Shown: positions 27,051-36,835, counted from the stretch's first letter. The stretch: DNA of 64,000 nucleotides from Pelagicoccus sp. SDUM812005 (GCF_031127875.1 NZ_JARXIA010000010.1:124001-188000), one strand, 5' to 3'. The notes: generated by a model not told the origin, from the sequence alone. Translations and numbers: made by a program.

Positions 27051-27130
27051 GTAGGGCCGTCGCTTGCGACGTGCCGGAGATCCCTGCACTAATATCCTGC
27101 AAAGCGGCGTGGCGCGAGCGCCAGCCCTAC
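27051..27130. repeat. Two inverted REP-like 27-base elements
   Basis: Element A (27051-27077, +) starts GTAGGGC, has the stem CGTCGC/GCGACG (27058-27063/27066-27071) and ends GCCGG. Element B (27104-27130) is in opposite orientation, beginning GCGGCGTG, with stem TGGCGC/GCGCCA (27110-27115/27118-27123) and ending GCCCTAC. Equal length, conserved ends and variable palindromic cores match REP/BIME-type elements. A third copy lies at 45837-45863. Confidence 0.6.
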
Positions 27131-27177
27131 ACTCGAGAACGTCTCCCCGCAAAAGGGCGATGAACCTTTTTTTGCGG

Positions 27178-28122
27178 CTACGATTCGTCGTGGGGCAGGT
27201 AGAATTGGGAGAGCTGGCTTAGGATTCCTTCGAGCTTATCGAAGTATTCTTCCTCGCTCAGGTATTCCTTTTTAGAATACAAAAGTTCGAGCTCGGTTTC
27301 GAGGCGATGGCGTTCTTCACGCTGGGCGGGACTTAAGTCCACCCTGCTAAGCTGGGGCGAGAGGCTTAAGTTGCGAGCAAAGCGACCTTCGCTCGCTGGC
27401 GCCTGAGCCTTAGGTATCAGGCGGAGACCGGAGAACTGGCTGGCAGGTGTTCCTTTGCCATCCCCATTGTCGTCGATAAGCGCGTGCTCGCTGCTTAAGC
27501 GTCCTGCTTCCTTGTAGAAGGTCTCCGTAGCGGCGGAGGCGCTCAGAAAGGCTTCGAGGAGGGATACGCTAGCATCGCGGTCGATATCGCTGGTTTCGCT
27601 TGCCAGAGCTTGTGCGAAGAACTCGCCGAATCGGGCGTAGTTGAGTTCCGTAGGGCTGCGCGTTGCGGTGATAATCACGCGGTTCTCGCCTGCCAGTTTG
27701 GAAAGGAAAGGGGAACTGGCGGAACCGCCATGGATGAAAACGAGCTCTTCTTTCTTATCGGCTAGCCATTCAGCTAGTTCGCTGGCGGATAGGTCGTCGC
27801 CCGGAAGGTTGAGCTTGGCGCCGCCGGCGTTGTAGGTGCCGTGTCCGAGGTAAGCGATCCAGAGGCTGGACGCTTGCCTTCGCTCGGGAGACTCAATCCA
27901 AGCGTGTATCCGCTTTTTCGATGCCTCGCCGGCGTTTTTCGGACTAACGAGCGTGAAATCGGCGTTGGCTTGCTTTGTTAGGTTGCTCCAAAGTTCGGCT
28001 GCCTTGCTAAACCCCTGCTCGAACTCCGGGCCTCCGGCAGCGCCTTGGATGAGTAGGACGTGTTGCTTCGCCGGTGAGAGGGTGGCAACGGCAAGGAGAG
28101 TGAGCGTGAGGAAAAATTTCAT
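27178..28122 (-). CDS. Caspase-like (clan CD) exported protein without visible catalytic Cys
   Basis: 314 residues with a signal peptide (MKFFLTLTLLAVATLSPA). The body resembles a C13/caspase-like fold: QHVLLIQGAAG strand, SLWIAYLGHGTYN with the catalytic-type His94, LVFIHGGSASSPFL (130-140) and VIITATRSPTELNYARFGEFFAQAL. In clan CD the second element normally holds Cys, as in (D/E)ACxSG; here the aligned residue is Gly133. The C-terminal ~70 residues are coiled-coil and charged. It is the last gene of the MoxR cluster and overlaps the previous stop by four bases. It is probably a non-proteolytic binding module. Confidence 0.65.
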   Translation of the reverse strand: MKFFLTLTLLAVATLSPAKQHVLLIQGAAGGPEFEQGFSKAAELWSNLTKQANADFTLVSPKNAGEASKKRIHAWIESPERRQASSLWIAYLGHGTYNAGGAKLNLPGDDLSASELAEWLADKKEELVFIHGGSASSPFLSKLAGENRVIITATRSPTELNYARFGEFFAQALASETSDIDRDASVSLLEAFLSASAATETFYKEAGRLSSEHALIDDNGDGKGTPASQFSGLRLIPKAQAPASEGRFARNLSLSPQLSRVDLSPAQREERHRLETELELLYSKKEYLSEEEYFDKLEGILSQLSQFYLPHDES

Positions 28123-30449
28123 GCCAAGCCTCTCTTTCTTCTAAGCAACCATTCGGAAAGGAAGGCGCTCAAGGCCAGCAGGAAGAGCCAATTGCGGTGC
28201 CAAAGAGGTTCGGACCAGGTTTCCATGACAGGTGAGGAGCGAGCGTTCAGGATTTCGTGAAGGCCTCCCAACGCGGAGATGCTGAGGACTTCGCCTCCGG
28301 TGGCCCTCGCAAGCGTTTCCAGGTATTGAGGGTTTGGTGACAGGTTTTGCAGTTCCTTAACCAAGGGTTGGTAGACCCAGCCCGTTTCCGCTTCGCCGAT
28401 CCGTTTTCCACCTAGGTCGTAGACGCTTATCTTAGCTCGGTAGGCGCCGGATTCGGGAAGGGCAACTTTGCTGGTAAATTGTCCGGGCGAATTGGATACC
28501 AACTTCATCTCGTATTCCCGAGCTTGCTCCGCTTTGTCTACGCGTTCGAGGGATAAGGTTGCCGTGCCGGCCGCGAGCGGAACGAATTCGCTGTCTCTAG
28601 CGATGGCTTTGAGCGTTACGCTCGATTCGCTTACTTCGGAGGCGGTGAGCTCGACGCGATTCGGGTTGTCTTTGACCAACCAGCGCGAGACCTGTCGCCA
28701 GAATTGAGCGAGGTCGGCTTGGGAGCTCGGCGTTTGCATTCCCCATCGCCAAAAGTCGCCGACAGCTACGGTGGCGACCCGTCCCGTACCGAAGCGTTGA
28801 GTCACGAGGGCGGGATAGCTTTCTCCCTGGAGGTCCTCGATCGTGGCAAGCGTTTGAGCGCCGGGCTTGGTTCTCTGCGTGGCATTGAAGACGCGGAAGC
28901 TTGGCATCGCCAGGATGCGGGATTGCTCTTCTGTCTCGAAAGGACGGATACGCATCCAAGGTTCCACCCAGCCATTGCGGGTCAGGTCCCAGCGGGCGGA
29001 CTTGTCGAAAGAGTTCGAAGGGCCCATGCCGTCGAGGTAGAGCGGCAGGACTTGGGCGATGGGGGTGTTTTGGTAGTTTCCGTCTTCGAGGGCGTTCACG
29101 CCTCCGAGGACCAGCAGCCCACCGCCGCGTTGCTTCACGAAGTCGCGTATCAAGGTTTGCTGGCTGAAGGAAAAGAAGTCGGCTTCGAGGTCGTCTATGA
29201 TGATGGCGTCGTAGGCGAACAGTTCTTCCGCTTCGTCCGGGAAACCGGTTTTGAGCTCGTTTTCGTCGCGCGCGTTCATGCGGATGAGAACCGCTTCGTC
29301 GTAGCGCTCCGTTTCGTCCTCGCGTCCGAAGCCCCGATAAAGGGCGTTGGAGTTCTCGCCAGCTCGGCTCTTGAATTCGAATTTCGGCTCACGGTTGGCG
29401 ACCCTTAGCAGCCCTACCAAGTCCAGTTGCGGATCGGAGGCGAGGGCTCGGTTGAGGAATTTGTATTCCCAATTGGGACGGCCCGTTACGTAGAGAATGC
29501 GATAGCTGTCCTTGCCACGATCCACCGCGAAAAGCTGGCGGTTGTTGTCGAGGGTGGCTTCCGTGGCGTTGGGATCTTCGGCGAAGCTCGACAGCTCGAA
29601 AAACTGGATACCGCCGCCGGGGGCCTTCCATTCGTAGCTGTAGCGATCTTCGTTTTCGATCACGTTGGTGCGCGAGTGGAGGGGAGCCGCGGAGGTTTGA
29701 GAGAGTTGGTTTCCACTGTCGATTCGCTTGAGTTGGGTACGCACCGCTTGTTCCGAAAGATGGCTCTGGCGCAGGGTGGCAGTGAGGCGGAGAGGAGAAT
29801 CGCCGAAGGCGGATTGCTCGACCCGGAGGTCCTGTATCGAAAGATCGCTGACGCGGTCGCTTTCGCCGACCACAATAGGGAAGACGGGAGGAAGCTCCGC
29901 CAGTTCCTCTGGGGTCAGCTCCATGTCGGTTCGGTTCCCGTCTGAGAAGAGCACGATCCCGGCTACGGGTTTGTTTCGAAGCCGCTCCGCGAGGTTCTTG
30001 AGGGAGGAGCCAATGGCGCTTTCTTCGCCGGTGAAATCGAGCGTTTCGAATCCGGCCGTACGGCGCAGCTGGGAATCGAATTGGTAGCTGCGGACTTGGT
30101 AGTCGTCGCGCAAGCTGCCCATCCAGGCTTGGCTGGAATCGCTCAATCGTTGGCGTAGCTGGTCGCCGCGGCTGAGAGATTGACTGCCTTCGCGGATGGC
30201 GAGCCCCTTGCTGTTGTCCGCGACCAAGGCGACGATGTTAGCCCCTTGCACGGGTCGCTCGCCGACTATCTGGGGATCTGCGATGGCGAAGGCCACGAAG
30301 AGGATGCCCAAGACGCGAAGGGAAAGGGCAATAAGACGCATGGGGCCCGGCTTGTCGCTGCCGGACTTCCAGGAAAGCCAGCTCAAGGGGAGCAATACGA
30401 TCAATGCGATTGCGAAGGCGAGCCAAGGGATGTTGCTAGTGAAAGTCAT
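28119..30449 (-). CDS. Membrane protein with VWA-like and glutamine-amidotransferase-like domains
   Basis: 776 residues from the ATG at 30449; the frame upstream is inside the neighbouring gene. Two membrane helices open the protein (IPWLAFAIALIVLLPLSWLSW and LIALSLRVLGILFVAFAIADPQ) and one closes it (WLFLLALSAFLSEWLL), followed by RRKRG. Residues ~65-215 form a VWA-like domain with a weak metal site (VADNSKGLAI, IVLFSDGNRTD). Around 360-530 lies a GATase1-like module (YDAIIIDDLEADFFSF...GGGLLVLGG) without a catalytic Cys. This architecture recurs in MoxR-cluster proteins of Planctomycetota and Verrucomicrobiota. The function is unknown. Confidence 0.72.
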   Translation of the reverse strand: MTFTSNIPWLAFAIALIVLLPLSWLSWKSGSDKPGPMRLIALSLRVLGILFVAFAIADPQIVGERPVQGANIVALVADNSKGLAIREGSQSLSRGDQLRQRLSDSSQAWMGSLRDDYQVRSYQFDSQLRRTAGFETLDFTGEESAIGSSLKNLAERLRNKPVAGIVLFSDGNRTDMELTPEELAELPPVFPIVVGESDRVSDLSIQDLRVEQSAFGDSPLRLTATLRQSHLSEQAVRTQLKRIDSGNQLSQTSAAPLHSRTNVIENEDRYSYEWKAPGGGIQFFELSSFAEDPNATEATLDNNRQLFAVDRGKDSYRILYVTGRPNWEYKFLNRALASDPQLDLVGLLRVANREPKFEFKSRAGENSNALYRGFGREDETERYDEAVLIRMNARDENELKTGFPDEAEELFAYDAIIIDDLEADFFSFSQQTLIRDFVKQRGGGLLVLGGVNALEDGNYQNTPIAQVLPLYLDGMGPSNSFDKSARWDLTRNGWVEPWMRIRPFETEEQSRILAMPSFRVFNATQRTKPGAQTLATIEDLQGESYPALVTQRFGTGRVATVAVGDFWRWGMQTPSSQADLAQFWRQVSRWLVKDNPNRVELTASEVSESSVTLKAIARDSEFVPLAAGTATLSLERVDKAEQAREYEMKLVSNSPGQFTSKVALPESGAYRAKISVYDLGGKRIGEAETGWVYQPLVKELQNLSPNPQYLETLARATGGEVLSISALGGLHEILNARSSPVMETWSEPLWHRNWLFLLALSAFLSEWLLRRKRGLA

Positions 30450-30453
30450 GAGG

Positions 30454-33400
30454 CTAGTCGTTGCCGAGCGATTCGTAGTAGCTGCGCACGATCTTGTTGT
30501 ACTCGTCGGGGACTGGATCCCGATCGATCGGCTGCAGCGTATCGGTTCCTTGGGTACGGCGCAATTCCTCGGCCAGCCAAGCCCTGACTTCACCTAAGGG
30601 TTGGGCGATTTGCTCTTCGATCATCTCCCACTGGGGGAGTTCTCCGTGACGCTTGAAGTCGCGTCGCATGCTTTCTGCGGTTTCCCGCGCTTCGCTCACT
30701 CTGCCGCGAACGTTTGGCTCTTCGAGAAGCGATTCCACCGTATTGAGACTGTCGATCCACTCGCTGAAGGAGGCGCCGGTGAGAGGTCCGCCCCCGGTCT
30801 GCTGGAAGTCAGACAAGGCGTTGCGGAGCTGCTCGCGAAGTCCGCCGCCTCCGCCTGCGGAACCTTCGCTTGGGGAACCATCGCTTGGGGAGCCTTGGCT
30901 TGGAGAACCTTCGCCGGCCTCGCTGCCGGGGTTGCCGGAGGCTTGCGAGCTGGAGGTTTCGCTTTGCCGTTCGGATTCGAGTTGTTGGTTGAGGGCATCG
31001 ATCTCAGCTTGGGCGAATTGCAGGGTAGCTTCCGCGGTGCCGAGAACGCTTTCGGCCGCTTCCGAAATCGATTCGCTCAGGGTGGAGAGATCGCGGGACA
31101 GGCCGCGTTGCCCGCGACGCGCTTCGTCGAGGAAACCTTGGCGAAGGTAGAGAGAGCTTTCATCGTAGCGCTCCTCGTAGCGGTCCTTGTTGTTGTCGCG
31201 AAGAATCTGATACAAGTCGCGAAACAAGCCAGGCTCCACGTTTTCCGAGGCTTCCGCTATTTCCCGGACTTGATCCAGCAATTCGTTCAATTGGCGGGAT
31301 TGCTCTTCGATTTGTCGAGCAAGCCCTTCTCGTTCGCCGGAGTCGTCGAGCTTGCGCTGGGAAGTGTCGCTGAGTCCGTCCAGCTGCTTCTCCAGCTCCT
31401 CTTGCTTTTGGGATAAGTCGGACGCTCGGGATCGGGTTTCCCGCAAGGCTTCGGAAAATTCGCTGCTATTGGATTCCCGCATCTGTTCCCGACTTTGGTC
31501 CAAGGTATTTCGGGCTCGCGTGCCGGACGCGAGCGCTTGCGAAACGCGTCCTTCTTCCAGGCTTTCGCTGGCGTCGCGCATGTTTTCGCGAACGTCTTCC
31601 AGCTGTTCCCTGAGCTGGCGGGTGCTTTGCCGATTGCCCGCTTGTTGCATGGCCTCGTCAGCGTCCGCAAGCATTTGGCGTTGCTCTTCCTCGAGCCGCT
31701 TGAGCTCGCGCTCGATGCGCTGGCGTTCCTCTTCGGTTTCCGCGAGGGCGAGGTCGCTCTGCATTTCCTGCAGGCGCTGGTTGATGTCGTTTTGGCGTCG
31801 CGAGAGTTCGGTGAGCTTGGCGATCAGCTCCAGGTCCTTCTTGTCGTCGGGATTGCTGAGAGCCTGAGCTTGGGAAGCGGTTTCGTAGCGGCTGTCCTCC
31901 TGGCGGAAGTCGAGCTCGTTGAGCTGGGCCTGGTTGCGAGAGGCACCGCCGCCCGAACCTTGCTGCGAATTTTGGGAACGGGAAACATTGAACTCGTCGT
32001 CGCTCAGCTTTACCAGGCGGTCGTAAGCTCCCTGGGCGTCGCTCCAAGCCAGTTCCAGCGGATCGAGGCTCGGCAGGTCGATGGCTTGGCCCAAGCCCAC
32101 GTCGACTCCCTCCATAAAGCGCTGGGCCTCGCTGGCTATTTGCACGGACTTTGCTTCACGCAACTGAGGAATCAGTTCCTGCAGCTCTTCGATGGCTTCG
32201 ATCTGGCTAGTCTGTACGACATCTAGGTTTTCGCGTTCCGATTCCGCTTGGGTAGCAGAATTCTTGATACGGAAGAGGGAGATGGCGATACGGCGCTGCT
32301 TTTCCAAAAGTTCGAGGCCTTGCTCTCCGGCTTGGCCTTGGCCGGAGCCGCCTTGGTCCTGTTCGCGGAAAATCTCCTCGAGGCTGCGTACGTCGGCAAA
32401 ATAGAGGTCCCCGCTGGTTTGTCGAAGCTCGCCGTTGGGGCCGTAGTCGGAGGCCCACAAATACCAGCTGAACGTGTCCCTTGGCTCGACCCCGTATTCC
32501 TCGAGCTTGAGCAAGTAGTTTAGCTTTTGCTCGAAAACCGGAGCGCCGTCGGTTGAGCCAGCAAGCGAAAGAGTGGATGGCTTTTCGCCGGGAAAAGCGA
32601 AAGCGATTCCGTAGTCGAGCAAGCCAAAGTCGTCGGCGATGTTCGCGTTGAAGAGAACTTCCTCCAGCGGCGAGACGCGGAGATCGCCGCGAGGGGCCTC
32701 GACTTTGAGGATGGGCCGTTTGTTCAGAATTGTTTCGATACGTATTTCCGAGGGAAATTGGTTCTTGCGTCCTGCTTCGTCCTCAAGGTGCAGCGTGTAG
32801 ACTTCGGAACTTTGCAAGGTGGACTCGAGGAGGAACTGGGTGCGGTATTCGTCGACTGGATGCAGGGTGGTGAGCTTTCCTTGCTTGTTTCTCAGGTAGG
32901 CGTCCTTGACTGGTTTGTTGACGTTGAACGTGTAGGAGAGCTGAGTTCCTTCGATGGCGGAAAGGCGGAGGGTGTCCTGAACGGTGCGTTTTTCCCAACC
33001 CGTGTACTGCGGGAATTCGAGCTCTGCGTTCGCGTTCAGGAGCTTAGGCAGGTCGTAGACCTGCACGCGGTGCAAGTCGCTTGCCTGCTCCGCAAAGTTG
33101 ACTCGGTAGCTCAGCGGGGATTCCACACCTTGTAGGGAAAAGGCAAATACGGGATCCGAAAGGCTCTTTGCCATGCGGTGACTTACAGTTTCTCCGGATT
33201 CGTAGAGCAGCTCCAGGTCGACCTCCTTGGGGAGCGTCCCTCCAAAGCGGGCGGTGATGACGATGGAGGAACCGCGCTCGATTTCGGTGTCGCCCGGTTC
33301 CACTGCGACGGTAGTGGGGAGGTTCGTGCGGCTGGCCAAGGTGTCTGCTTCGCCGTCCCGCCAAGTGTTCGCATGGAAGCAGGCGTAAAGGCTGAAAACG

Positions 33401-33885
33401 AGTATGCTTAGGGCCCCGAGGTGGGCGAATATGCTTCTGCCGGCGTCGGACTTCGCCACGCGGTGCCAGTTGGCCGCGCTTTGCGAAGCGAGCGCTTCGG
33501 AGGCAACCTTGTTGGCGAAGAAACCGGTATCGCTCGCAAGGCTTTGCTGGACAGCGGTGACGAGGGCCTGTTTCAAATCGGGATTCTCGGACTCGATGCG
33601 TCGAGCGGCCCTGAGGTAATCGAGGTGGACTCGGTTTTCCTGACGGTAGGAGAGGACGAGGGAAAGCAGCACGCTAAGCAAGCCGACCCCTGCTGCGATG
33701 CCGGCAAGGGAAGGAAGAAAGTAAGCGATCGCAGCGGCTCCGGAGCAAATCGCAAAAGCGAGAAGGAAGGCGCGGGTCCGCAGCTGGAGTCGCTCCCGAT
33801 CGCGAAGCCGCTTGGCGACCGGGTAGAGCGCGTAACGAAGCTTGAGGTGAGGCAGATGGGCTTGCTCTGGAAGTTTCGGTTTCAT
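30454..33885 (-). CDS. DUF4175-family large membrane/coiled-coil protein
   Basis: 1143 residues. Two or three helices near the N-terminus (LLAFAICSGAAAIAYFLPSLAGIAAGVGLL, LGALSILVFSLYACFH) anchor a large periplasmic part. That part has beta-sandwich-like repeats (about 200-480) and then long Gln/Glu/Arg coiled coils (about 600-950). Near residues 990-1010 is a low-complexity G-S-P-S-(Q/D/E) repeat. The order fits DUF4175, known from MoxR clusters. It sits four bases before the VWA/GATase gene and overlaps the BatA/VWA stop. It probably forms the scaffold of a membrane complex with its neighbours. Confidence 0.78.
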   Translation of the reverse strand: MKPKLPEQAHLPHLKLRYALYPVAKRLRDRERLQLRTRAFLLAFAICSGAAAIAYFLPSLAGIAAGVGLLSVLLSLVLSYRQENRVHLDYLRAARRIESENPDLKQALVTAVQQSLASDTGFFANKVASEALASQSAANWHRVAKSDAGRSIFAHLGALSILVFSLYACFHANTWRDGEADTLASRTNLPTTVAVEPGDTEIERGSSIVITARFGGTLPKEVDLELLYESGETVSHRMAKSLSDPVFAFSLQGVESPLSYRVNFAEQASDLHRVQVYDLPKLLNANAELEFPQYTGWEKRTVQDTLRLSAIEGTQLSYTFNVNKPVKDAYLRNKQGKLTTLHPVDEYRTQFLLESTLQSSEVYTLHLEDEAGRKNQFPSEIRIETILNKRPILKVEAPRGDLRVSPLEEVLFNANIADDFGLLDYGIAFAFPGEKPSTLSLAGSTDGAPVFEQKLNYLLKLEEYGVEPRDTFSWYLWASDYGPNGELRQTSGDLYFADVRSLEEIFREQDQGGSGQGQAGEQGLELLEKQRRIAISLFRIKNSATQAESERENLDVVQTSQIEAIEELQELIPQLREAKSVQIASEAQRFMEGVDVGLGQAIDLPSLDPLELAWSDAQGAYDRLVKLSDDEFNVSRSQNSQQGSGGGASRNQAQLNELDFRQEDSRYETASQAQALSNPDDKKDLELIAKLTELSRRQNDINQRLQEMQSDLALAETEEERQRIERELKRLEEEQRQMLADADEAMQQAGNRQSTRQLREQLEDVRENMRDASESLEEGRVSQALASGTRARNTLDQSREQMRESNSSEFSEALRETRSRASDLSQKQEELEKQLDGLSDTSQRKLDDSGEREGLARQIEEQSRQLNELLDQVREIAEASENVEPGLFRDLYQILRDNNKDRYEERYDESSLYLRQGFLDEARRGQRGLSRDLSTLSESISEAAESVLGTAEATLQFAQAEIDALNQQLESERQSETSSSQASGNPGSEAGEGSPSQGSPSDGSPSEGSAGGGGGLREQLRNALSDFQQTGGGPLTGASFSEWIDSLNTVESLLEEPNVRGRVSEARETAESMRRDFKRHGELPQWEMIEEQIAQPLGEVRAWLAEELRRTQGTDTLQPIDRDPVPDEYNKIVRSYYESLGND
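30861..30920. repeat. 15-bp tandem repeat inside DUF4175 gene
   Basis: Four 15-base units (aaccttcgcttgggg, aaccatcgcttgggg, agccttggcttggag, aaccttcgccggcct) encode the reverse-strand repeat G-S-P-S-(Q/D/E). Such a repeat can vary in copy number by slippage. Confidence 0.7.
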
Positions 33886-35906
33886 TGCGGCAAGGCCTCT
33901 CTCCTTTGTATCGATTTAATTGCGACAAAGCTCTCCAAAGCCAGCAGGGCAAGAACCAGCCAAAGCAACCATTGCCAAAGGCGCTGGCGCTCTTCGGTAC
34001 GCGTAGCCGATTCTGCTGCCGATTGGGAAAGGATACGTTCTATTTGGGCGAGCGCAACGGATTCGTCGAAGTCCGGCAAGCCGAGCTGCTCCCAGGCGTC
34101 GAGTGTGATGGGATTGGTCCTGCTTTCTTCCGGATTCGATTGCAGGGCAATCCAGCGGTTTTCCGTGTTTGGGACCTGGTAGAGCCCGACCTGGTCGATG
34201 CTTTGATCCGATAAAATCGAAGCCAGGTGGGCGGCGTTGCCTTGGGTGAGAGCAAGGTTGCTGGGGAGGGGCGGACCTCCTGAGGCTCCGAGCACGAAGC
34301 GATGCAAGAAAGGAATGAACTTGCTGGAAAGCACCCACTGGGAGGCTTGGGGCGACCAACTGCCGCTCCAGACGTAGAGCGAGCCTTGGCCGATCTGTAT
34401 TTCGCTCAAAAGCGGACTGTTGTCGTCGAATCGTGCGAGGTGCCGCGCTTCGAGATCTGATGGAGGTTCTAGCTCGGGCGCCTCCCAGGTGTTTATGTTC
34501 GCGAAGTTGCTGAAGCGCGGCGAGGCGAAGGGACGGAAGAAGGCGTGGTTGAAATCGGTTTCGCCAATGAGCAGCTTGTCCTGCTTGGGCCGTTCGTTGA
34601 GGATCCAAGAATCGCTTGCGGTCAGGACGTTCAATGTATCGACAAACTGGCTACCGTTGACCAGGAGCAAGGCGGTTTTTCCGTTTTCCAGTTCGCGTCG
34701 CAAGGCGCTTGCTTCGTTGCTGGAAAGTGGTCGGTCCACGAGGTAGGCGTGGTGGCTAGAGTTGGAGGGCGATTGCGGATCGAGTCGGGTGAGCGGAGAC
34801 TCGAAACCCTGCACGGCTTTCGAAATGAAATAGGGCACCGCCTTTTCGAAGTCGGTTGCGGATTCGCTGAAAAGTCCGATGCTGACTCGAGGAATGAACT
34901 CGGGGGCGATGGGAAGTTTGTTGTCGTAGACTTGCTGGTCTCCTTCGAGCACGAAGACGAGGGGGCTGTTCTGCAGCGACTTTTCAACCGGTAGGCTAAC
35001 GACTGTTTCTGAAGCGCCTTCCAGCACGAACTCGCGGGTGGAAGCTGGGATTGCGCGGCCGGAGGCGTCTTGTATCGAGATTGTCGCTACGGTGCGACGG
35101 TTCGGTTGGCTGGTCGCGATCGCTATCTGGGCCACGGGGCCTGAATCTTCCGTTTCGCTCCAGCTGATCCAGCGCAAGGAGAGATTGGGGCCGGGGTCCG
35201 AAAGAGTGATGGGAACGCGAGCGAGGCGAACGGACGGCGGCCAATCGATGAGCTCGATTTCGTTCAAGGAGGTGCCCTCTGAGAAATCGGATAGGAGATA
35301 AATTTCTCCGTATCCGGAAGCCGATGAACGTTCCCGTAGCCCTTGGATTTGGCTGACCGCTTCGGCGATCGCTTGGTCGAGTTCGCCGGGGAAGTTGGAA
35401 GGCGTCCACCTTTTGATCTGTTCGGCAGCGAAGGCCTTGCGTCGATCCGGGCTCAAGTCGGCCCACTGTTCGCTGGAAACGAGCGTCTCGATGGAATCGT
35501 TAAAGGAGAAGATACTAACCTGATCGCTCGGGGAAATCTTTTCTAAGATGGCAAGCGCTTCGTCCCGAGCCTGCGCTGCAAGTTCGGGCCGCGTCATGCT
35601 GAGGCTACTGTCGAGGGCGATGACGATGTCGCGGCGGATGTCGTTAGCGCTTGGTTGCTGCGATGTGTTGGGCAGGAAGGGACGGGCAAAGGCGAAGGCT
35701 AGCAGGGCGATGATCAAGCAACGCAGCAGGAGGAGCCAAGGATTTTGGATACGCCGACTTTTTTGCTGTTTCGGGGGACTCGGCTCCAAAAGGTCGGTGG
35801 AACTGAAGACGACACGATTGCGCGGCGTTTGCCGTATGAGGTGAAAGAGGACGGGACCGACGACTAGAGCGAGCCCGAGCAGGAATAAGGGGGCGAGGAA
35901 GCTCAT
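33882..35906 (-). CDS. BatA/VWA domain membrane protein
   Basis: 674 residues. The N-terminus MSFLAPLFLLGLALVVGPVLFHLIRQTPRNRVVFSS is the aerotolerance BatA-type motif with the first membrane helix. A second helix (WLLLLRCLIIALLAFAFARPF) precedes a VWA domain with a complete MIDAS start (VIALDSSLSM) and later PSDQVSIFSF and IYLLSDFSEG. A C-terminal helix (WLLWLVLALLALESFVAIKS) returns to the membrane. It is probably a metal-dependent protein-binding module for the MoxR ATPase. Its start overlaps the DUF58 stop by four bases. Confidence 0.82.
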   Translation of the reverse strand: MSFLAPLFLLGLALVVGPVLFHLIRQTPRNRVVFSSTDLLEPSPPKQQKSRRIQNPWLLLLRCLIIALLAFAFARPFLPNTSQQPSANDIRRDIVIALDSSLSMTRPELAAQARDEALAILEKISPSDQVSIFSFNDSIETLVSSEQWADLSPDRRKAFAAEQIKRWTPSNFPGELDQAIAEAVSQIQGLRERSSASGYGEIYLLSDFSEGTSLNEIELIDWPPSVRLARVPITLSDPGPNLSLRWISWSETEDSGPVAQIAIATSQPNRRTVATISIQDASGRAIPASTREFVLEGASETVVSLPVEKSLQNSPLVFVLEGDQQVYDNKLPIAPEFIPRVSIGLFSESATDFEKAVPYFISKAVQGFESPLTRLDPQSPSNSSHHAYLVDRPLSSNEASALRRELENGKTALLLVNGSQFVDTLNVLTASDSWILNERPKQDKLLIGETDFNHAFFRPFASPRFSNFANINTWEAPELEPPSDLEARHLARFDDNSPLLSEIQIGQGSLYVWSGSWSPQASQWVLSSKFIPFLHRFVLGASGGPPLPSNLALTQGNAAHLASILSDQSIDQVGLYQVPNTENRWIALQSNPEESRTNPITLDAWEQLGLPDFDESVALAQIERILSQSAAESATRTEERQRLWQWLLWLVLALLALESFVAIKSIQRREALPQ

Positions 35907-36811
35907 CGTCGGGCGGGTTGGTTCGTTCTTAGGTTACGGACGAAGTGGAGCAAGGCTTGGTCAAGCGGCTGGTCCGTAGTGATGGTTTGGTGACGCACTC
36001 CGGTCGAGCGAAAGACTTCTATCAGCTTCACTTGGCGTTCTTGGAAGCGATCTTGGTACCGGGATCGCAGGCTGTCCGGATCGACGTAGAGGGTTTCGCC
36101 GGATTCGATGTCCTCCCAGTAGGCAGACTTTCCGAAGTCGAGGCTGAGCTCCGCGGGATCGAGGACCTGCAAGGCTCTCACGTCGTGGCCCATGGCTCCG
36201 AGCTGGGCGAGGGCTTGCCTCCACTGCTCGGCATCGGACAGGAAATCGGAGATGAGGACGATCAATCCACGTTTGCGGCAGAGTCGCGACATGGATTGCA
36301 AGGTTTTCTCGATATTGGTGGAAAGGCCTTCGGCGCCTCGCTCTAGGAGAGCGAAAACACGTTTCAGGTGACCCGGTCGCCAGCGGGCATCGAGGTAGTC
36401 GGAAACATCCTCGTCGAAACGCGCGAGTCCCACGATGTCGCGTTGCTGGAGGAGAAAGTAAGAAAGGGTGGCTGCAAGGGTCTTAGCGTATTCGGACTTC
36501 GGGTACGTTCCAGAGGAAAATGCCATGGACTTGCTGGAATCCAAAGCGATGGTACAGCGAAGATTGGTTTCGTCCTCGAAGATTTTTAGGTACTCACGAT
36601 CGGTGCGGGCGAGGGCCTTCCAGTCTAGGTAGCGAAGGTCGTCGCCTTGGCTGTATTGGCGGTATTCCGAGAATTCGACCGAGAAGCCATGGTAGGGGCT
36701 GCGGTGCAAGCCGGACCAAAGGCCATCTACCACGATGCGGGCGCGGAGCTCCAGGTCGCGAATGGCGAGCAGGGCTTCGGGGTCGATGTTTTGGCTCGGC
36801 GTCGGTGGCAT
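35903..36811 (-). CDS. DUF58 domain protein
   Basis: 302 residues. The DUF58 hallmark SQGDDLRYLDWKALARTDREYLKIFEDETN is present, followed by a VWA-like segment with a MIDAS-type IALDSSKSM and a later GLIVLISDFLSD. It is cytoplasmic, with no membrane helix. DUF58 proteins nearly always accompany MoxR AAA+ ATPases and are thought to be their substrates or adaptors. It starts 24 bases after the moxR stop. Confidence 0.9.
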   Translation of the reverse strand: MPPTPSQNIDPEALLAIRDLELRARIVVDGLWSGLHRSPYHGFSVEFSEYRQYSQGDDLRYLDWKALARTDREYLKIFEDETNLRCTIALDSSKSMAFSSGTYPKSEYAKTLAATLSYFLLQQRDIVGLARFDEDVSDYLDARWRPGHLKRVFALLERGAEGLSTNIEKTLQSMSRLCRKRGLIVLISDFLSDAEQWRQALAQLGAMGHDVRALQVLDPAELSLDFGKSAYWEDIESGETLYVDPDSLRSRYQDRFQERQVKLIEVFRSTGVRHQTITTDQPLDQALLHFVRNLRTNQPARR

Positions 36812-36835
36812 GGAAGGGAATCGGGGGGTGGCGGA

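Noticed and set aside
27051-27130. CRISPR or tRNA-like structure
   Set aside because: Only two inverted copies with different cores and no regular spacers or cloverleaf; better explained as REP-like elements.
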